In this document: positions 1 through 10,352 of the stretch, one piece after another
How the letters are laid out: every line of letters begins with the position of its first letter
Numbering within the stretch: the stretch's first letter is position 1
Assembly: GCA_023410155.1 (NCBI GenBank)
Contig: JAEYQF010000308.1
Span: 1-28,747, forward strand
Reading direction: 5' to 3'
DNA length: 28,747 nt
Origin: Verrucomicrobiota bacterium
GTDB lineage: Bacteria > Verrucomicrobiota > Verrucomicrobiia > Opitutales > Opitutaceae
The notes under the pieces: generated by a model
Told to the model about the DNA's origin: nothing
The model's database searches: none
What the model saw: the letters and a program-made list of their open reading frames with translations, nothing else
Position numbers and translations under genes: made by a program

Positions 1-354
1 CGTCCAAATCGTGGCTGGGTGCGGCGTGCGTGGGACTGGGCGACCTTCAAGGGCGCCCGCGATCGCCGCGCGCTCGAGCGCGCACAGAATGAAGCCCCGG
101 CGGAGCGCGAGCCGGAGATCGCGGCGGCGAAAGAACAAACGAGTCTGCCGATCGAGGAGATGATCGGGCGCCTCGCGCAGACGGTCGAGATCACGCCGGG
201 AGATTTCGCACGACTCGCCGAAGCTCGCGCCAACACCGTGCGCGACCGCTTGCAGAACGAGGGCGGGATCGCCGCGGAGCGATTGATTCTCTCGCCTGCT
301 CCAGCCGAGCGGGCTGAGCAGATCGGAACCCGCGCCGAACTGGAGTTGCAGTGA
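1..354 (+). CDS. C-terminal end of a DUF748-like (AsmA-type) envelope protein, partial
   Basis: The frame is open from base 1 to the TGA at 352-354, so this is the last 117 codons of a longer gene; a GTG at 19 is in frame but need not be the start. The visible tail has a charged Ala/Glu/Arg-rich stretch, then the pattern LAEARANTVRDRL, then GGIAAERLIL, ending in RAELELQ. This resembles the OmpA-like closing segment of large DUF748 proteins, where a helix carrying ARAxxVRDxL is followed by a strand ending in an alternating Glu/Leu sequence. Those proteins are thought to act in the periplasm between the two membranes. The stop overlaps the GTG start of the next gene by four bases (GTGA), which suggests translational coupling. 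Family assignment rests only on this tail. Confidence 0.6.
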   Translation, partial: RPNRGWVRRAWDWATFKGARDRRALERAQNEAPAEREPEIAAAKEQTSLPIEEMIGRLAQTVEITPGDFARLAEARANTVRDRLQNEGGIAAERLILSPAPAERAEQIGTRAELELQ

Positions 355-623
355 GCGCACCGGTGCCTGAATGCCGCCTCGGCTGCGGCGCGTGTTGTAT
401 TGCCCCGAGCATTACATCGCCGATCCCCGGCATGCCGCATGGCAAGCCGGCGGGTATTCCGTGTGTGCAACTGCTCCCGGATCTGCGGTGCGCGTTATTC
501 GGAAAACCCGAACGGCCGAACGTCTGTCGCAGTCTGCGCCCGGAGCCGGCGATGTGCGGCACGAAGCGCGACGAAGCACTCGCTCGCCTGGCTGCATGGG
601 AGAAGGAAACGGCGCCAGGTTGA
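351..623 (+). CDS. YkgJ/UPF0153-type cysteine-cluster protein
   Basis: A 90-residue protein with eight cysteines (C8, C12, C15, C16, C38, C47, C59, C69). The N-terminal spacing GCGACC and the later PxxCRSLRPEP pattern are typical of the YkgJ family, small proteins believed to bind a metal ion or Fe-S cluster; no reaction is firmly established. The length suits a short single-domain member. The GTG start at 351 overlaps the previous stop and has GGAG about six bases upstream, one of the few convincing ribosome-binding sites in the window. It is probably co-transcribed with the DUF748-like gene. The gene ends just before a 22-bp repeat array and faces the kinase gene tail to tail. Confidence 0.85.
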   Translation: MSAPVPECRLGCGACCIAPSITSPIPGMPHGKPAGIPCVQLLPDLRCALFGKPERPNVCRSLRPEPAMCGTKRDEALARLAAWEKETAPG

Positions 624-625
624 AT

Positions 626-735
626 CGCTCTCCGCGTCGGCGCGCATGGCGCATGTGGGCCCGACGTGGAGCGAACCGTGCTGCGAGCGGGCCCGCACTT
701 GGGCGCGAGTCGGTGCGGATCAAGGCACGACTCAG
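626..735 (-). repeat. Array R1 of the degenerate 22-bp intergenic repeat
   Basis: Read on the minus strand, this region splits into units of exactly 22 bases at 714-735, 692-713, 670-691, 648-669 and, weakly, 626-647. At the same place in each of the first four units lies a GAGTCG-like core (GAGTCG, GACTCG, GCTCGC, ACGTCG), followed about ten bases later by a TGCGG-like block. The last unit overlaps the stop codon of the hybrid kinase (732-734), and the other end abuts the YkgJ-type gene, so the array fills the gap between two convergent genes. Related arrays are at 7870, 14303 and 21721. Confidence 0.7.
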
Positions 736-3145
736 GTGCGGCCGCTGAGGCGGGCGATCGTGGAGCGCAGCAGGGTGACTTGCACTGGCTTGGTGAGATG
801 GGCCGCGAATCCGGCACTCAGCGCAGCCCGGACGTCCGAATCCATGCCATAGCCACTGAGAGCGATGGCACGGCCGGCGAATTGTGACCCGATTTCCCGC
901 AGCAGGTCGAAGCCGCTGCCGTCGGGCAGGCCGAGGTCGGAGATGAGGAAATCACAGCCGCACTCATGGGCCGCATTGCGCGCGGCGGAGACACTCCCCG
1001 CGGCAGTCACGCGGTGCCCCATCATGGTGAGCAGGCGTTTCATCGCCAGCAGGGTCGGTGGGTGATCTTCGACGAGAAGGACGTGAAGTGGGGAGGCCGA
1101 ATTTTCCGCAGGAGCCACGGAGCGGGCGGGTTGCGCCGGGTCGTTGCTGCTGAGGGCGGGCAGATCGACACAAAAGGTAGAGCCGAGCCCGTCGCCTTTG
1201 CTCTCGGCGGAGATGGTGCCGTTGTGGAGTTCGATGAACTTGCGCGAGAGCGCGAGGCCAAGCCCGAGACCGCCGCGCTGGCGGGCGGCACGAGGCTCGC
1301 CCTGCTCGAAGGCCGTGAAGAGCCGGGGGAGCAGGTCCGCGGAGATGCCGCACCCGGAATCTTCCACCAGAACGCGCACGGTGCGGTGGCCCACGGAGAT
1401 CGAGCGCACGGTGATGCGCCCGTGGGGCGGGGTGAATTTTTGCGCGTTGGTGATCAGGTTCCAGAACACCTGGTGGAGGCGAATGGAGTCGCCGCGGACG
1501 AACCGAACCTGGGCATGGAGATCGAGGTGGATCGAGGCGGCTTCGGCCCGGTCGCACATCTTCACGACGGCGCGGAGGACCTCGTGGAGGTCGACATCGG
1601 TCAGTTCGAGGTCGAGCTTGCCTTTCTCGATTCGCGTGAGGTCGAGGATGTCGGAGATGAGCTGCACTTCCAGTTCGACATTGCGGCGGATGAATTCGAG
1701 ATCGCCGCGGAGTTCGTCCGGGAACTTGGGATTGCACTCGATGAGTGAGAGTGTCGCGACTACCGGAGCGAGTGGGGTGCGCATCTCGTGGCTGAGGGCG
1801 GCGAGAAACTCGCTCTTGGCCAGGCTGGCGCGCTCGGCCTCTTCTTTGGCGTGGCGCAGCTCGTCTTCGGCCTGCTTGCGCGAAGTCGCATCGCGGAAGA
1901 AGCAGGCGACGCCGCCCGAAGCATCAGGATAGAGGCTGACGTCGAGCCACCGCTGCGTGCTGCTCGAGTAGGAGACGTAGTGGCGCGGCTCGCGTTTGGC
2001 CATCACGTCCTGGTGCGCGGCGGCATCGATGGGGTTGGTGAGGCGGGGGAGATCGGCGAAGATGGAGCGGCCCAGGAGCTCGCGCCGGGCCGTTGCCAGA
2101 GAGCTTCGGCGTGACCATTGATGTAGGAGAACCGACCCTCGGCATTGATGGCGTAGAAGCCGTCGCTCAAACTCTCGAGGATCTCGTTGGTGCGGACGGC
2201 CTGTTGTTCGCGTTCGCGTTCGGATCGGCGGAGGGCGGTCGCCGTGCGCGAGATGGAGCGCGCATTTATCAGGATCGCCACCGCGCTGCAGATCGACAAC
2301 AGCAGGATCGCGAGCGGTCGGCCGACGGTGGCGTCGAACCAGCCCAGACGTTCGGCGGCGAGGCGCAGCCACCAGACGACAAACGGCAGGAAAATCGACG
2401 GCAGAATAAGGCGTCGCGCCATGGCACCGCCGGCGTCGAGGGCACAGAGGGTGAGCATCACGCCGATGCGTGGTCGCGAGAGCACGATGCCCGCGCCGAC
2501 GAAGAGCAAACCGAACGCCGTATGCGGCGCGATGCCCGTGATGCGAGGCCGCGAGTAGAGCGTCTCGATGCCGTAGAAGTAGCCCATCAACGGCACGGAT
2601 ACGATGGCGCAGGTGAGCAGTCCGAGAAACTGCGCGAGCAGTCGCTGCCAGCGCGGGCCGCTGTCGAGCAGGAGCAAGGCGGCCCCGCTGAGCGCGAAGC
2701 AAAGGGAGGCGGGTGGCCCCATGCGGTTGGGGCTGGCTGTGGCGGTGGCACCCGGATGTTCGGCAAAAAGCAGCTGATCGATCCCAAGGTTCACCCCGAA
2801 GATGTGCTCCGTCAGCGTGAGCGCTCCGAGGGCCGCAGCGCCGGCCGCCAGGCCGCGCGCGCTCCTCATCTGCCAGCGTCGCGCGTCTTCGTAGCTGGAT
2901 ATCCACAATGCCGCTCCGCAGAAAAGGAAGCACAGCGCGGCGTTGGTCTTAAGCGTGACGCTGCTGGCGAGGAAGCTCTTCAGCGCATCGCTGTCGAGGA
3001 TCCAGCCCAGAAGACCGATCGAGCCAATCCCGAGTGCGGCTGCGGCTAACGCGCGCGCGGACAGGAAGCTCCAGTGCGTTTTGCGAAGCGCGGCCATGCG
3101 TGTGCCGAAACGAGCCAATTTCCTGTCAGGCGAACTCCCGCTCAA
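732..3145 (-). pseudogene. Membrane-bound hybrid histidine kinase (7TM-like/PAS/HisKA/HATPase/REC), frameshifted
   Basis: One gene spread over two frames. Bases 3145 down to about 2095 encode a hydrophobic N-terminus with roughly seven to eight membrane segments (residues ~28-290) and the start of a PAS domain (LSDGFYAINAEGRFSYING). From about 2088 down to 732 the next frame carries the rest of PAS, a HisKA box (SHEMRTPL, His about 453 at 1788-1790), a HATPase domain (N box NLITNAQKF, G boxes DSGCGIS and GLGLGLAL) and a C-terminal receiver (ISDLGLPDGSG, Asp about 737; LTKP lysine). One extra G·C pair near 2090, where CC stands for an expected CCC, restores an 804-codon frame. The start is either TTG at 3145, overlapping the GH3 stop (TTGA), or ATG at 3097. 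Intact, it would sense a signal at the inner membrane and phosphorylate its own receiver. It is broken as written. Confidence 0.85.
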
Positions 3146-5253
3146 CGCAGCGTGAGGTTGCCTTCAAGCAGGATGTCATTCGAGGCGCGGCCGATGAGGA
3201 TTGTGTAGTCGTGCGGCTCCACTTTCCACGCGCGCGCTTCCGGATCCCAGTAGGAGAGTTCCTTCGCGTTGATGCGGAAGCGGACGACGCGGCTCTCGCC
3301 GGGCGGCACGGTCACGCGGCCGAAGGCGCGCAGCTCCTTCTCGGGGCGCTCCACGGCGGACTGGGTGTCGCGCACATAGAGTTGCGTGATCTCGGTGCCG
3401 GCGACGGAGCCGGTGTTGGTGACCGTGAACTCGATCGTCACGCGACCGTCGGTGGGAATCGAGGGCGGGTTGAAGCGCAGATCCGAATACGCGAACGTCG
3501 TGTAAGAGAGACCGTGGCCAAACGCGTAGAGCGGCTCGATCTGGTTCTTCTCATACCAGCGGTGGCCGACGTGAATGCCCTCCTTGTAGACGACGTCGTA
3601 GATCGGGCGGGACATGTCGTTGTCGCCGTCCCAGCCTTGGTAGAGCTGTTCGCCTTCGGGCAAGTAACCGTAGCCCGGAGAATCCTCGAAGCGCTTCTCG
3701 ATCGTGATCGGAAGTTTCCCGGAGGGATTGGTCTGGCCCGCGAGAATCTCGGCGAGGGCGCGGTTGCCGTTCTGGCCGGGATACCACGCGTAGAGAATCG
3801 CGGCAGCACGATCATTCCAGCCGGTCATTTGGATGCCGCCGCCGGCGTTGACGACGACGACCGTGCGGGGGTTGAGCGTGACGGCGCGAACGATGCGGGC
3901 CTCCTCGGCAGCGGGCAGCGCAAACGGACGATCCCAGCCTTCGCTGTCCATCGTGCCGGTTTCCACGATGACGACGTCGGCGGACTTCAGTTCGTCGTCG
4001 GTCGGTGACGGCACGTAGTGCAATTGGTCGCCGTAGGTGTCGCGCAGCGCCTTTAGGAGGGTGACGTTGTCGTAGCCTTCGACCTCGGCGGCGCCGAGAC
4101 CGCGGGGGACGATCTCAACGTAGCGGCCGGTGAGGAGGATCTTTTTCTTCGCGGAGCCGTCGAGGCGCAGCGGGAGGATCTGGTTTTCGTTTTTCAACAA
4201 CACCACGGACTGTCGGGCGGTTTCGAGGGCGACTTCGGCCCGCTCGGCGTAATTGCGGAGGTAATACTCGTCGCGCACCGGCCGGTCATGAAGGCCCATG
4301 GCGATTTGTGTGCGCAGGATGCTCATGACCATGCGGTCGATGTCGGCCTCGGAAACCTTCCCCGCGAGCACGAGGCGCTCGGCGTCTTTCTTCAGGTATT
4401 TGTCCCCGGGCATTTCGAGATCGAGGCCGGACTTGATGACCTTCTCGGCGTCCCACACGGCCCACCAGTCCGTCATGATGAGCCATTTGAAGCCGAGCTC
4501 GCCGCGAAGGAGGTCGGTCATCGCGTGGCGGCTCTGGCCCGGCCATTCGCCGTTGAGCTGGTTGTAGGACGACATCACGGCCATCGCGCCGGCGTCGATC
4601 GCGGCCTTGAAGGGCGCGAGGTAAACTTCGCGCAACGTGCGGTCGTCGATCACGGAGTTGGAGATCCGGCGGTGGTGATCGGTTTCGTTGCCGATGAAGT
4701 GTTTGATCGTCGGGATCGTGCCGGTGTCGAGCACGCCCATCACGTAGCGCTCCACGAGCCGCGAGGTCAGATACGGGTCCTCGCCGAAATACTCGAAGTT
4801 ACGCCCGTATTGAGAATGCCGATACATGTTCATCCCCGGTCCGAGCAGGATGGCGATGCCGCCGGCCCGGCATTCCTCGCCGATGCTGTGTGCGTAGCGG
4901 TAGGCGAGGCCGGGATTCCACGTTGCGGCAAGCGCGAGCGGGCTGGGGAAGGCGGTGGATTTTTCGAGCGCGGTGCTGAGGTTGCGACGGATGTTCACGC
5001 CGCCGGTCGCGTCGGCCATGAACATCTCCGGAATGCCGAGCTCGGGATAGCCACGGGAGAAGAGGAAGTTGTTACCCGAGGTGAGGCCGATCTTCTGCTT
5101 CAGGGACATCTTCGCGAGGATCTCCGCGGCGCGGCGGTCGGCTTCCTGGTAGCTGACGGGCGTTTTGAACGACGGCTCGGCAAGCGTGAACGGACTGGCT
5201 ACGATCATGGCGGCGAGACTGAGCAGGGCAGGGGCGAGGAGGGATCGGGGCAT
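3142..5253 (-). CDS. Secreted glycoside hydrolase family 3 beta-glucosidase
   Basis: A 703-residue protein starting at ATG 5253 with a signal peptide (MPRSLLAPALLSLAAM, cleavage near A25). An upstream extension to 5490 is open but has no start-like character and overlaps ettA. The GH3 TIM barrel is clear: KHFIGNE near residue 184, and LIMTDWW with Asp262 as expected catalytic nucleophile. The alpha/beta C-domain follows (VVVVNAGGG, ILYAWYPGQ, GNRALAEILAGQ, PSGKLPIT), and the protein closes with a fibronectin-III-like domain (FTVTNTG through QLYVRDTQ and PEKELRAFGRV). The family releases glucose or related sugars from the non-reducing ends of beta-linked oligosaccharides; exact substrate is not readable. 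Its stop overlaps a possible TTG start of the hybrid kinase downstream, suggesting an operon. The 148-base gap before ettA must hold divergent promoters, but none stands out. Confidence 0.93.
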   Translation of the reverse strand: MPRSLLAPALLSLAAMIVASPFTLAEPSFKTPVSYQEADRRAAEILAKMSLKQKIGLTSGNNFLFSRGYPELGIPEMFMADATGGVNIRRNLSTALEKSTAFPSPLALAATWNPGLAYRYAHSIGEECRAGGIAILLGPGMNMYRHSQYGRNFEYFGEDPYLTSRLVERYVMGVLDTGTIPTIKHFIGNETDHHRRISNSVIDDRTLREVYLAPFKAAIDAGAMAVMSSYNQLNGEWPGQSRHAMTDLLRGELGFKWLIMTDWWAVWDAEKVIKSGLDLEMPGDKYLKKDAERLVLAGKVSEADIDRMVMSILRTQIAMGLHDRPVRDEYYLRNYAERAEVALETARQSVVLLKNENQILPLRLDGSAKKKILLTGRYVEIVPRGLGAAEVEGYDNVTLLKALRDTYGDQLHYVPSPTDDELKSADVVIVETGTMDSEGWDRPFALPAAEEARIVRAVTLNPRTVVVVNAGGGIQMTGWNDRAAAILYAWYPGQNGNRALAEILAGQTNPSGKLPITIEKRFEDSPGYGYLPEGEQLYQGWDGDNDMSRPIYDVVYKEGIHVGHRWYEKNQIEPLYAFGHGLSYTTFAYSDLRFNPPSIPTDGRVTIEFTVTNTGSVAGTEITQLYVRDTQSAVERPEKELRAFGRVTVPPGESRVVRFRINAKELSYWDPEARAWKVEPHDYTILIGRASNDILLEGNLTLR

Positions 5254-5401
5254 GGTGGGAAATGCAAGCGTGAGAGACGGCCAGGCGGCTGGCCAGTCGC
5301 AAGCGGTTGGACGCTCAAACAGCAGAGCGGTTGCGCGGCGAGGAGCTGGCCGGAGCACGCGCGGCTTGAAACTGCGGCGAAACGCTGAACGCTGCCCGCC
5401 C

Positions 5402-7093
<1,692 letters not shown>

Positions 7094-7108
7094 GTGGCGG
7101 GAGCGGCG

Positions 7109-7209
7109 GTAGGGCGGCGTCTCCCAGCTCCGGCCTTCGCCGCAAAATCCCTCGAATGAATGGCGGCGCAGGGCGGCGGTGACTGGGCGGGATTGGCTCT
7201 CGCCCCTAC
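7109..7209. repeat. Imperfect inverted repeat between convergent ettA and PEP-CTERM genes
   Basis: Bases 7109-7119 (GTAGGGCGGCG) and 7200-7209 (TCGCCCCTAC) are imperfect inverted copies flanking a GC-rich segment, in the 118-base gap between two genes that end towards each other. The right arm lies just outside the stop of the PEP-CTERM gene. It could be a palindromic intergenic repeat or a bidirectional terminator, though there is no T tract. It lacks the 22-bp periodicity seen in the other gaps. Confidence 0.3.
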
Positions 7210-7211
7210 AG

Positions 7212-7820
7212 TCAAGCGACGGATTTACGAACGCGCCGGCGCACGATCACGGCACCGAGCGCGGCCAGGCCGAGCAGCGCGGCATACGTCGACGGTTCGG
7301 GCACGGCGGTGTAATTGAGCTCCACCTCGGACATCATGATCCACTGGTGTTCGCCGGGATCCGAGTGGTAGGCCTGCAACGAGAACTGCTCGGAAACGAA
7401 TCCAGAAAGTGAATACGTGAATCCGACGGTGGTGCCCGAGCCGTCGGGATTCTCGAGCTCGCGGACGTCGGCCAGGTCTTCGTCGTCCGTCCAGAACTTG
7501 ACGAACTCGGGCAGGTGGACGCCTGCGTCGCCGTCGCTATCTGCGAGCCAGATCGTGACGGAACGAATCTCCACTAGCCCGGTGAAATCGAAACGCACGG
7601 TCGCGGGCGTGTTGTTCCAGCCAACAAAGGGCGAGACGTCGACCGTCTCGGACCCGCCCCATGCAGTGACGTTGGCGACTTCATCGATGAGCTTGAGTCC
7701 GATGTCCTCGTAACCTTGCGGCTGGGGCGCCGGGTAGTCGTAGGTGAAGGTCACTTGAGCGATCGCCGAGGTGGCAAGGCCGAGCGCGAGGACCAACGCG
7801 GGGAAGCGGAAAAGCAACAT
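7212..7820 (-). CDS. PEP-CTERM sorting-domain protein
   Basis: A 202-residue secreted protein. It has an N-terminal signal peptide (MLLFRFPALVLALGLATSAIA) and a C-terminal sorting signal: VPEPSTYAALLG, then a hydrophobic helix and the basic tail RRRVRK. In species with exosortase, this tail directs a protein to the envelope or an extracellular matrix and is cut off. The middle (residues ~22-170) is rich in aromatic and acidic residues with alternating strands (VRFDFTGLVEIRSVTIWLAD), a beta-sandwich-like pattern compatible with carbohydrate binding; I do not recognise a named family. The start is ATG 7820 because the signal peptide begins there; the frame upstream to 8366 reads through the R2 repeat array and is not coding. 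Confidence 0.82.
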   Translation of the reverse strand: MLLFRFPALVLALGLATSAIAQVTFTYDYPAPQPQGYEDIGLKLIDEVANVTAWGGSETVDVSPFVGWNNTPATVRFDFTGLVEIRSVTIWLADSDGDAGVHLPEFVKFWTDDEDLADVRELENPDGSGTTVGFTYSLSGFVSEQFSLQAYHSDPGEHQWIMMSEVELNYTAVPEPSTYAALLGLAALGAVIVRRRVRKSVA

Positions 7821-7869
7821 GCGGGGAGAGAAGCTGTGGCCTGGGGCGTGCCAAACTTTTTCGGCTGAA

Positions 7870-8045
7870 CCGAGTCGGGAGCGGGTGCGGACCGGGTCGA
7901 GCCCAGGTCCGTCCCGAGTCGCGGCAATGTCCGGACATGGTCGGGATCGAATGCGGACCACGTCGCGCCAATGTGCGGAGGGTCTCGTGTCTTCGTGTGG
8001 ACCGGGCCGCGAGCGGGGGCGGCTTGAGTCCCGCCTGGTTTGACG
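7870..8045 (+). repeat. Array R2 of the degenerate 22-bp intergenic repeat
   Basis: Eight units of exactly 22 bases start at 7870, 7892, 7914, 7936, 7958, 7980, 8002 and 8024. The six bases at offset +2 are GAGTCG, GGGTCG, GAGTCG, TGGTCG, ACGTCG, GTCTCG, GGGCCG and GAGTCC, and five of the eight units end in GCGGA, CCGGA or TGTGGA. Individual units differ at many positions while the period never slips. The array lies downstream of the CHASE3 gene (stop at 8069) and upstream of the PEP-CTERM gene, both on the minus strand. Confidence 0.8.
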
Positions 8046-8068
8046 AAGAGCGGAGCGGAGTCCGCCTG

Positions 8069-8929
8069 CTACCGGCGCTTCTTTTTCGCGCCGACGGGTT
8101 CGTCGTCGTCCTCGAGCGGCGGGAGCAAGCGGATCTGCGCCCGCATCTTCTCCGCGGCTTCGTCGCTCATGCCGTGCGTGAAGTGCAGGTTGAAGCGGCG
8201 ATCGAGATATTCCTCGAAGCTCATCCAGCGGCCCTGCCATTTCACCCGCTGGGTCCACGCGCAGACGGTCACCAGCTTCTCGAGTTCGTGCACGCGGCGG
8301 ACGAGCCACCACGCGGCGCCGGTGCCGAGGAGCACCGTGATCGCGACCAGACCGAGGGTGAGCCATTGAAACTGGTGGCTGCGATGCACCGCGGCGGCGG
8401 AGTGGGTCGACATCTCCTCGAGCTCGTGTGCTTCGAGCTGGTCGAGGCGGGCGCGAATTCCAGCCATGGTTCGGGCGCCGGTGTCGCTCTCGACGACGTT
8501 GAGCGCGGGGCCGATGCCGTAGCGTTGACGGAGGGAAATGGTGCGGGCGATCTCGTTGAATTTCTCGTGGAGGAGCGCGTCCAGCTCGAGACGCGTGTTC
8601 TGAATCTCGTCGTGGCCGGTGAGTTGCTGGGCCAGGGCGGCGAGTTCATTTTCATAGCGGGCCGCGGCCTCGTGATAAGGCTCGAGATACGCTTCGTCGC
8701 GGGTGAGCAGGTATCCTCGCTGACCGGTCTCCGCTTCGGTGATCGTGGCGCGCACTTGCTGGATCGCGAGCAGAGAGGCTTGCGCGTGCGTGGAGCGTTC
8801 GTGCGCGTCGACGATGGAACGATTGGCGGTCGTCGAGAGAAGCAGCGTGGCGAGAACCAGCGAGACGGCGATGATCAGGCCCGCGATGACGGCAGATCGC
8901 GAAAGGAGCAGCGGGCGAGGCGATTCCAT
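8069..8929 (-). CDS. CHASE3-type membrane sensor without an output domain
   Basis: A 286-residue protein starting at ATG 8929. A first membrane helix (residues ~12-33) is followed by a helical periplasmic domain with the CHASE3 signature TEAETGQRGYLLT near residue 65, then a second membrane helix (~190-210, LTLGLVAITVLLGTG) and a short cytoplasmic tail. CHASE3 domains normally feed kinases or diguanylate cyclases, but none is present here. The tail instead has VTVCAWTQRVKWQGRW, EEYLDRRF and FTHGMS, which follow the spacing of the LPICxxCKKIR...FSHGICPxC module found at the end of many signalling proteins, with only the first cysteine kept. It ends in a lysine/arginine-rich stretch. It may act on a separate kinase partner or be a remnant. 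It is divergent from msrA. Confidence 0.75.
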   Translation of the reverse strand: MESPRPLLLSRSAVIAGLIIAVSLVLATLLLSTTANRSIVDAHERSTHAQASLLAIQQVRATITEAETGQRGYLLTRDEAYLEPYHEAAARYENELAALAQQLTGHDEIQNTRLELDALLHEKFNEIARTISLRQRYGIGPALNVVESDTGARTMAGIRARLDQLEAHELEEMSTHSAAAVHRSHQFQWLTLGLVAITVLLGTGAAWWLVRRVHELEKLVTVCAWTQRVKWQGRWMSFEEYLDRRFNLHFTHGMSDEAAEKMRAQIRLLPPLEDDDEPVGAKKKRR

Positions 8930-9047
8930 GGTCGTGGCGTTGGGTGGGACGGTGTGGTTGGATGCGCGGCGACTTCTTTTGTGCCGTCGAAGATGGCGGA
9001 TTTCAGGTTTTGGGAATTATTTACCTCTGCTACGCGCTCTTACTTCC

Positions 9048-9632
9048 ATGCTGTTTCGAAAACTCCTCATCCCTCTGGTGTCTCTCCTCGGTCTCATGAA
9101 CACGGCTCATTCTGCGACAGATTCGATTGTGCTTGGTGGCGGCTGCTTCTGGTGCACGGAGGCGGCGTATGAAATGTTGCCGGGAGTGAAGGACGTGGTG
9201 AGCGGTTACGCCGGGGGCGAGGAGCCCAATCCGACGTATCAGCAGGTCTGTGCGCACCAGACCGGTCACGCCGAGGTCATCAGGATCGATTACGATCCGG
9301 CGCAAGTCAGCCTCGAGGCCGTGCTCGATTACTTCTGGCACGTGCACGACCCGACGCAGGTCGGCGGCCAGGGCAACGACCAAGGTCCGCAGTATCGCTC
9401 GATCATCCTCTACGCCAACGAAGCGCAGCGTGTCGCCGCCGAAAAAGCGAAAGCCAGCGCCGGGGAGGAGTTTCGTGATCCGATCACCACGGAGATCGTG
9501 CCGCTGAAGAAGTTCTGGATCGCCGAAGACTACCACCAGGACTACTTCGCGAAGAATCCGACGGCCGGTTACTGCCGTTTCGTGATCGCGCCGAAGATCC
9601 GCAAGCTCGAGTCCAAGTTGAAGAAAAGCTGA
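9048..9632 (+). CDS. msrA: Exported peptide-methionine (S)-S-oxide reductase MsrA
   Basis: A 194-residue enzyme with an N-terminal signal peptide (MLFRKLLIPLVSLLGLMNTAHS), so it should repair oxidised methionine in periplasmic proteins. The catalytic motif GGCFWC gives Cys33 as nucleophile. QTGHAEV and the WHVHDPTQ...GNDQGPQYRS block are family hallmarks, and Cys176 near the C-terminus is the likely recycling cysteine (Cys68 is another). ATG 9048 begins the signal peptide; the longer upstream frame would put it inside the protein. No ribosome-binding site is evident. No MsrB domain or msrB gene follows. The next gene, pcm, converges and also repairs damaged proteins, so the two make a small thematic pair rather than an operon. 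Confidence 0.95.
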   Translation: MLFRKLLIPLVSLLGLMNTAHSATDSIVLGGGCFWCTEAAYEMLPGVKDVVSGYAGGEEPNPTYQQVCAHQTGHAEVIRIDYDPAQVSLEAVLDYFWHVHDPTQVGGQGNDQGPQYRSIILYANEAQRVAAEKAKASAGEEFRDPITTEIVPLKKFWIAEDYHQDYFAKNPTAGYCRFVIAPKIRKLESKLKKS

Positions 9633-9642
9633 GGTCCCACGA

Positions 9643-10242
9643 TCAGCGTCCCTCGCGTGTGAACGGCACGAAGCTGACTGGCAGGAGGACGCGAGTGTGA
9701 ATCGCGCCCGCCGATTTTGTGACGAGCATGAGCTGTTGGGGACCGGCGTGCTCGCCGATGGGGATCAAGGCGCGGCCGCCCTCAGCGAGCTGGTCCAGCA
9801 GCGGCGGGGGAATCGAAGGAGCTGCCGCGGTCACGAGGATGGCGTCGAACGGTGCTGCTTCAGGCCAGCCGTGATAGCCGTCGCCCTGGCGCAGATGGAT
9901 GCGATGGTAGCCGCACGCGCGTAACGTGGCCGCAGCGCGCTCGGCGAGCGCGGGAATCGCCTCGATCGAGTAAACCTGATCGCTCAGTTCGGCGGCGATC
10001 GCGGCCTGGTAGCCCGAGCCCGTGCCGATTTCGAGGACGCGCGCGCCGCGCGTGAGGCGCGCCTCCTGGGTCATGTAGGCCACGAGGGAAGGTTGCGAAA
10101 TCGTTTGTCCGTGGCCGATCGGGAGCGCGGCATCGCGACCAGCGAAGGGTTTACGATCCTCTGGCACGAAGCGCTCGCGCGGCACGCGTTGCATCGCGGC
10201 GAGCACGGCGGGATCGGTGACAAGAGGATCGTGGATTTCCAT
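9643..10242 (-). CDS. pcm: Protein-L-isoaspartate O-methyltransferase
   Basis: A Rossmann-fold methyltransferase of 199 residues that uses S-adenosylmethionine to methylate abnormal isoaspartyl residues in aged proteins and start their repair. The family block QTISQPSLVAYMT (46-58) is followed by motif I, VLEIGTGSGYQAA (69-81); the N-terminal VPRERFVP is also characteristic. Near the end, GGRALIPIGE and LLPVSFVPF fit the last strands of the family. ATG 10242 is chosen, and a TTG at 10290 would add sixteen residues. The chosen form is slightly short against the usual ~208, so the longer start is possible. It converges on msrA with only ten bases between stops, and diverges from the glycosyltransferase gene. 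Confidence 0.93.
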   Translation of the reverse strand: MEIHDPLVTDPAVLAAMQRVPRERFVPEDRKPFAGRDAALPIGHGQTISQPSLVAYMTQEARLTRGARVLEIGTGSGYQAAIAAELSDQVYSIEAIPALAERAAATLRACGYHRIHLRQGDGYHGWPEAAPFDAILVTAAAPSIPPPLLDQLAEGGRALIPIGEHAGPQQLMLVTKSAGAIHTRVLLPVSFVPFTREGR

Positions 10243-10352
10243 GGCGATCGCAAACCGACCCAATCTACGCGGGAGAGGTGTGACGCGCAAAGAGTGCGCC
10301 CACTCAAGCTGCGGCTCGACCTCGACTTTGCCGCCGTCGTTAATGCGCGCGG

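Noticed and set aside
400..852. Overlapping plus-strand frames across 371-887
   Set aside because: They cover the YkgJ-type gene in other frames and the R1 repeat array, with no recognisable protein features.
2093..3049. 318-codon plus-strand open frame across the kinase gene
   Set aside because: It lies antisense to the membrane and PAS regions of the kinase and shows no family features.
7870..8045. CRISPR-like array
   Set aside because: The period is only 22 bases, no unit is constant and there are no unique spacers or cas genes; it is a degenerate tandem repeat.
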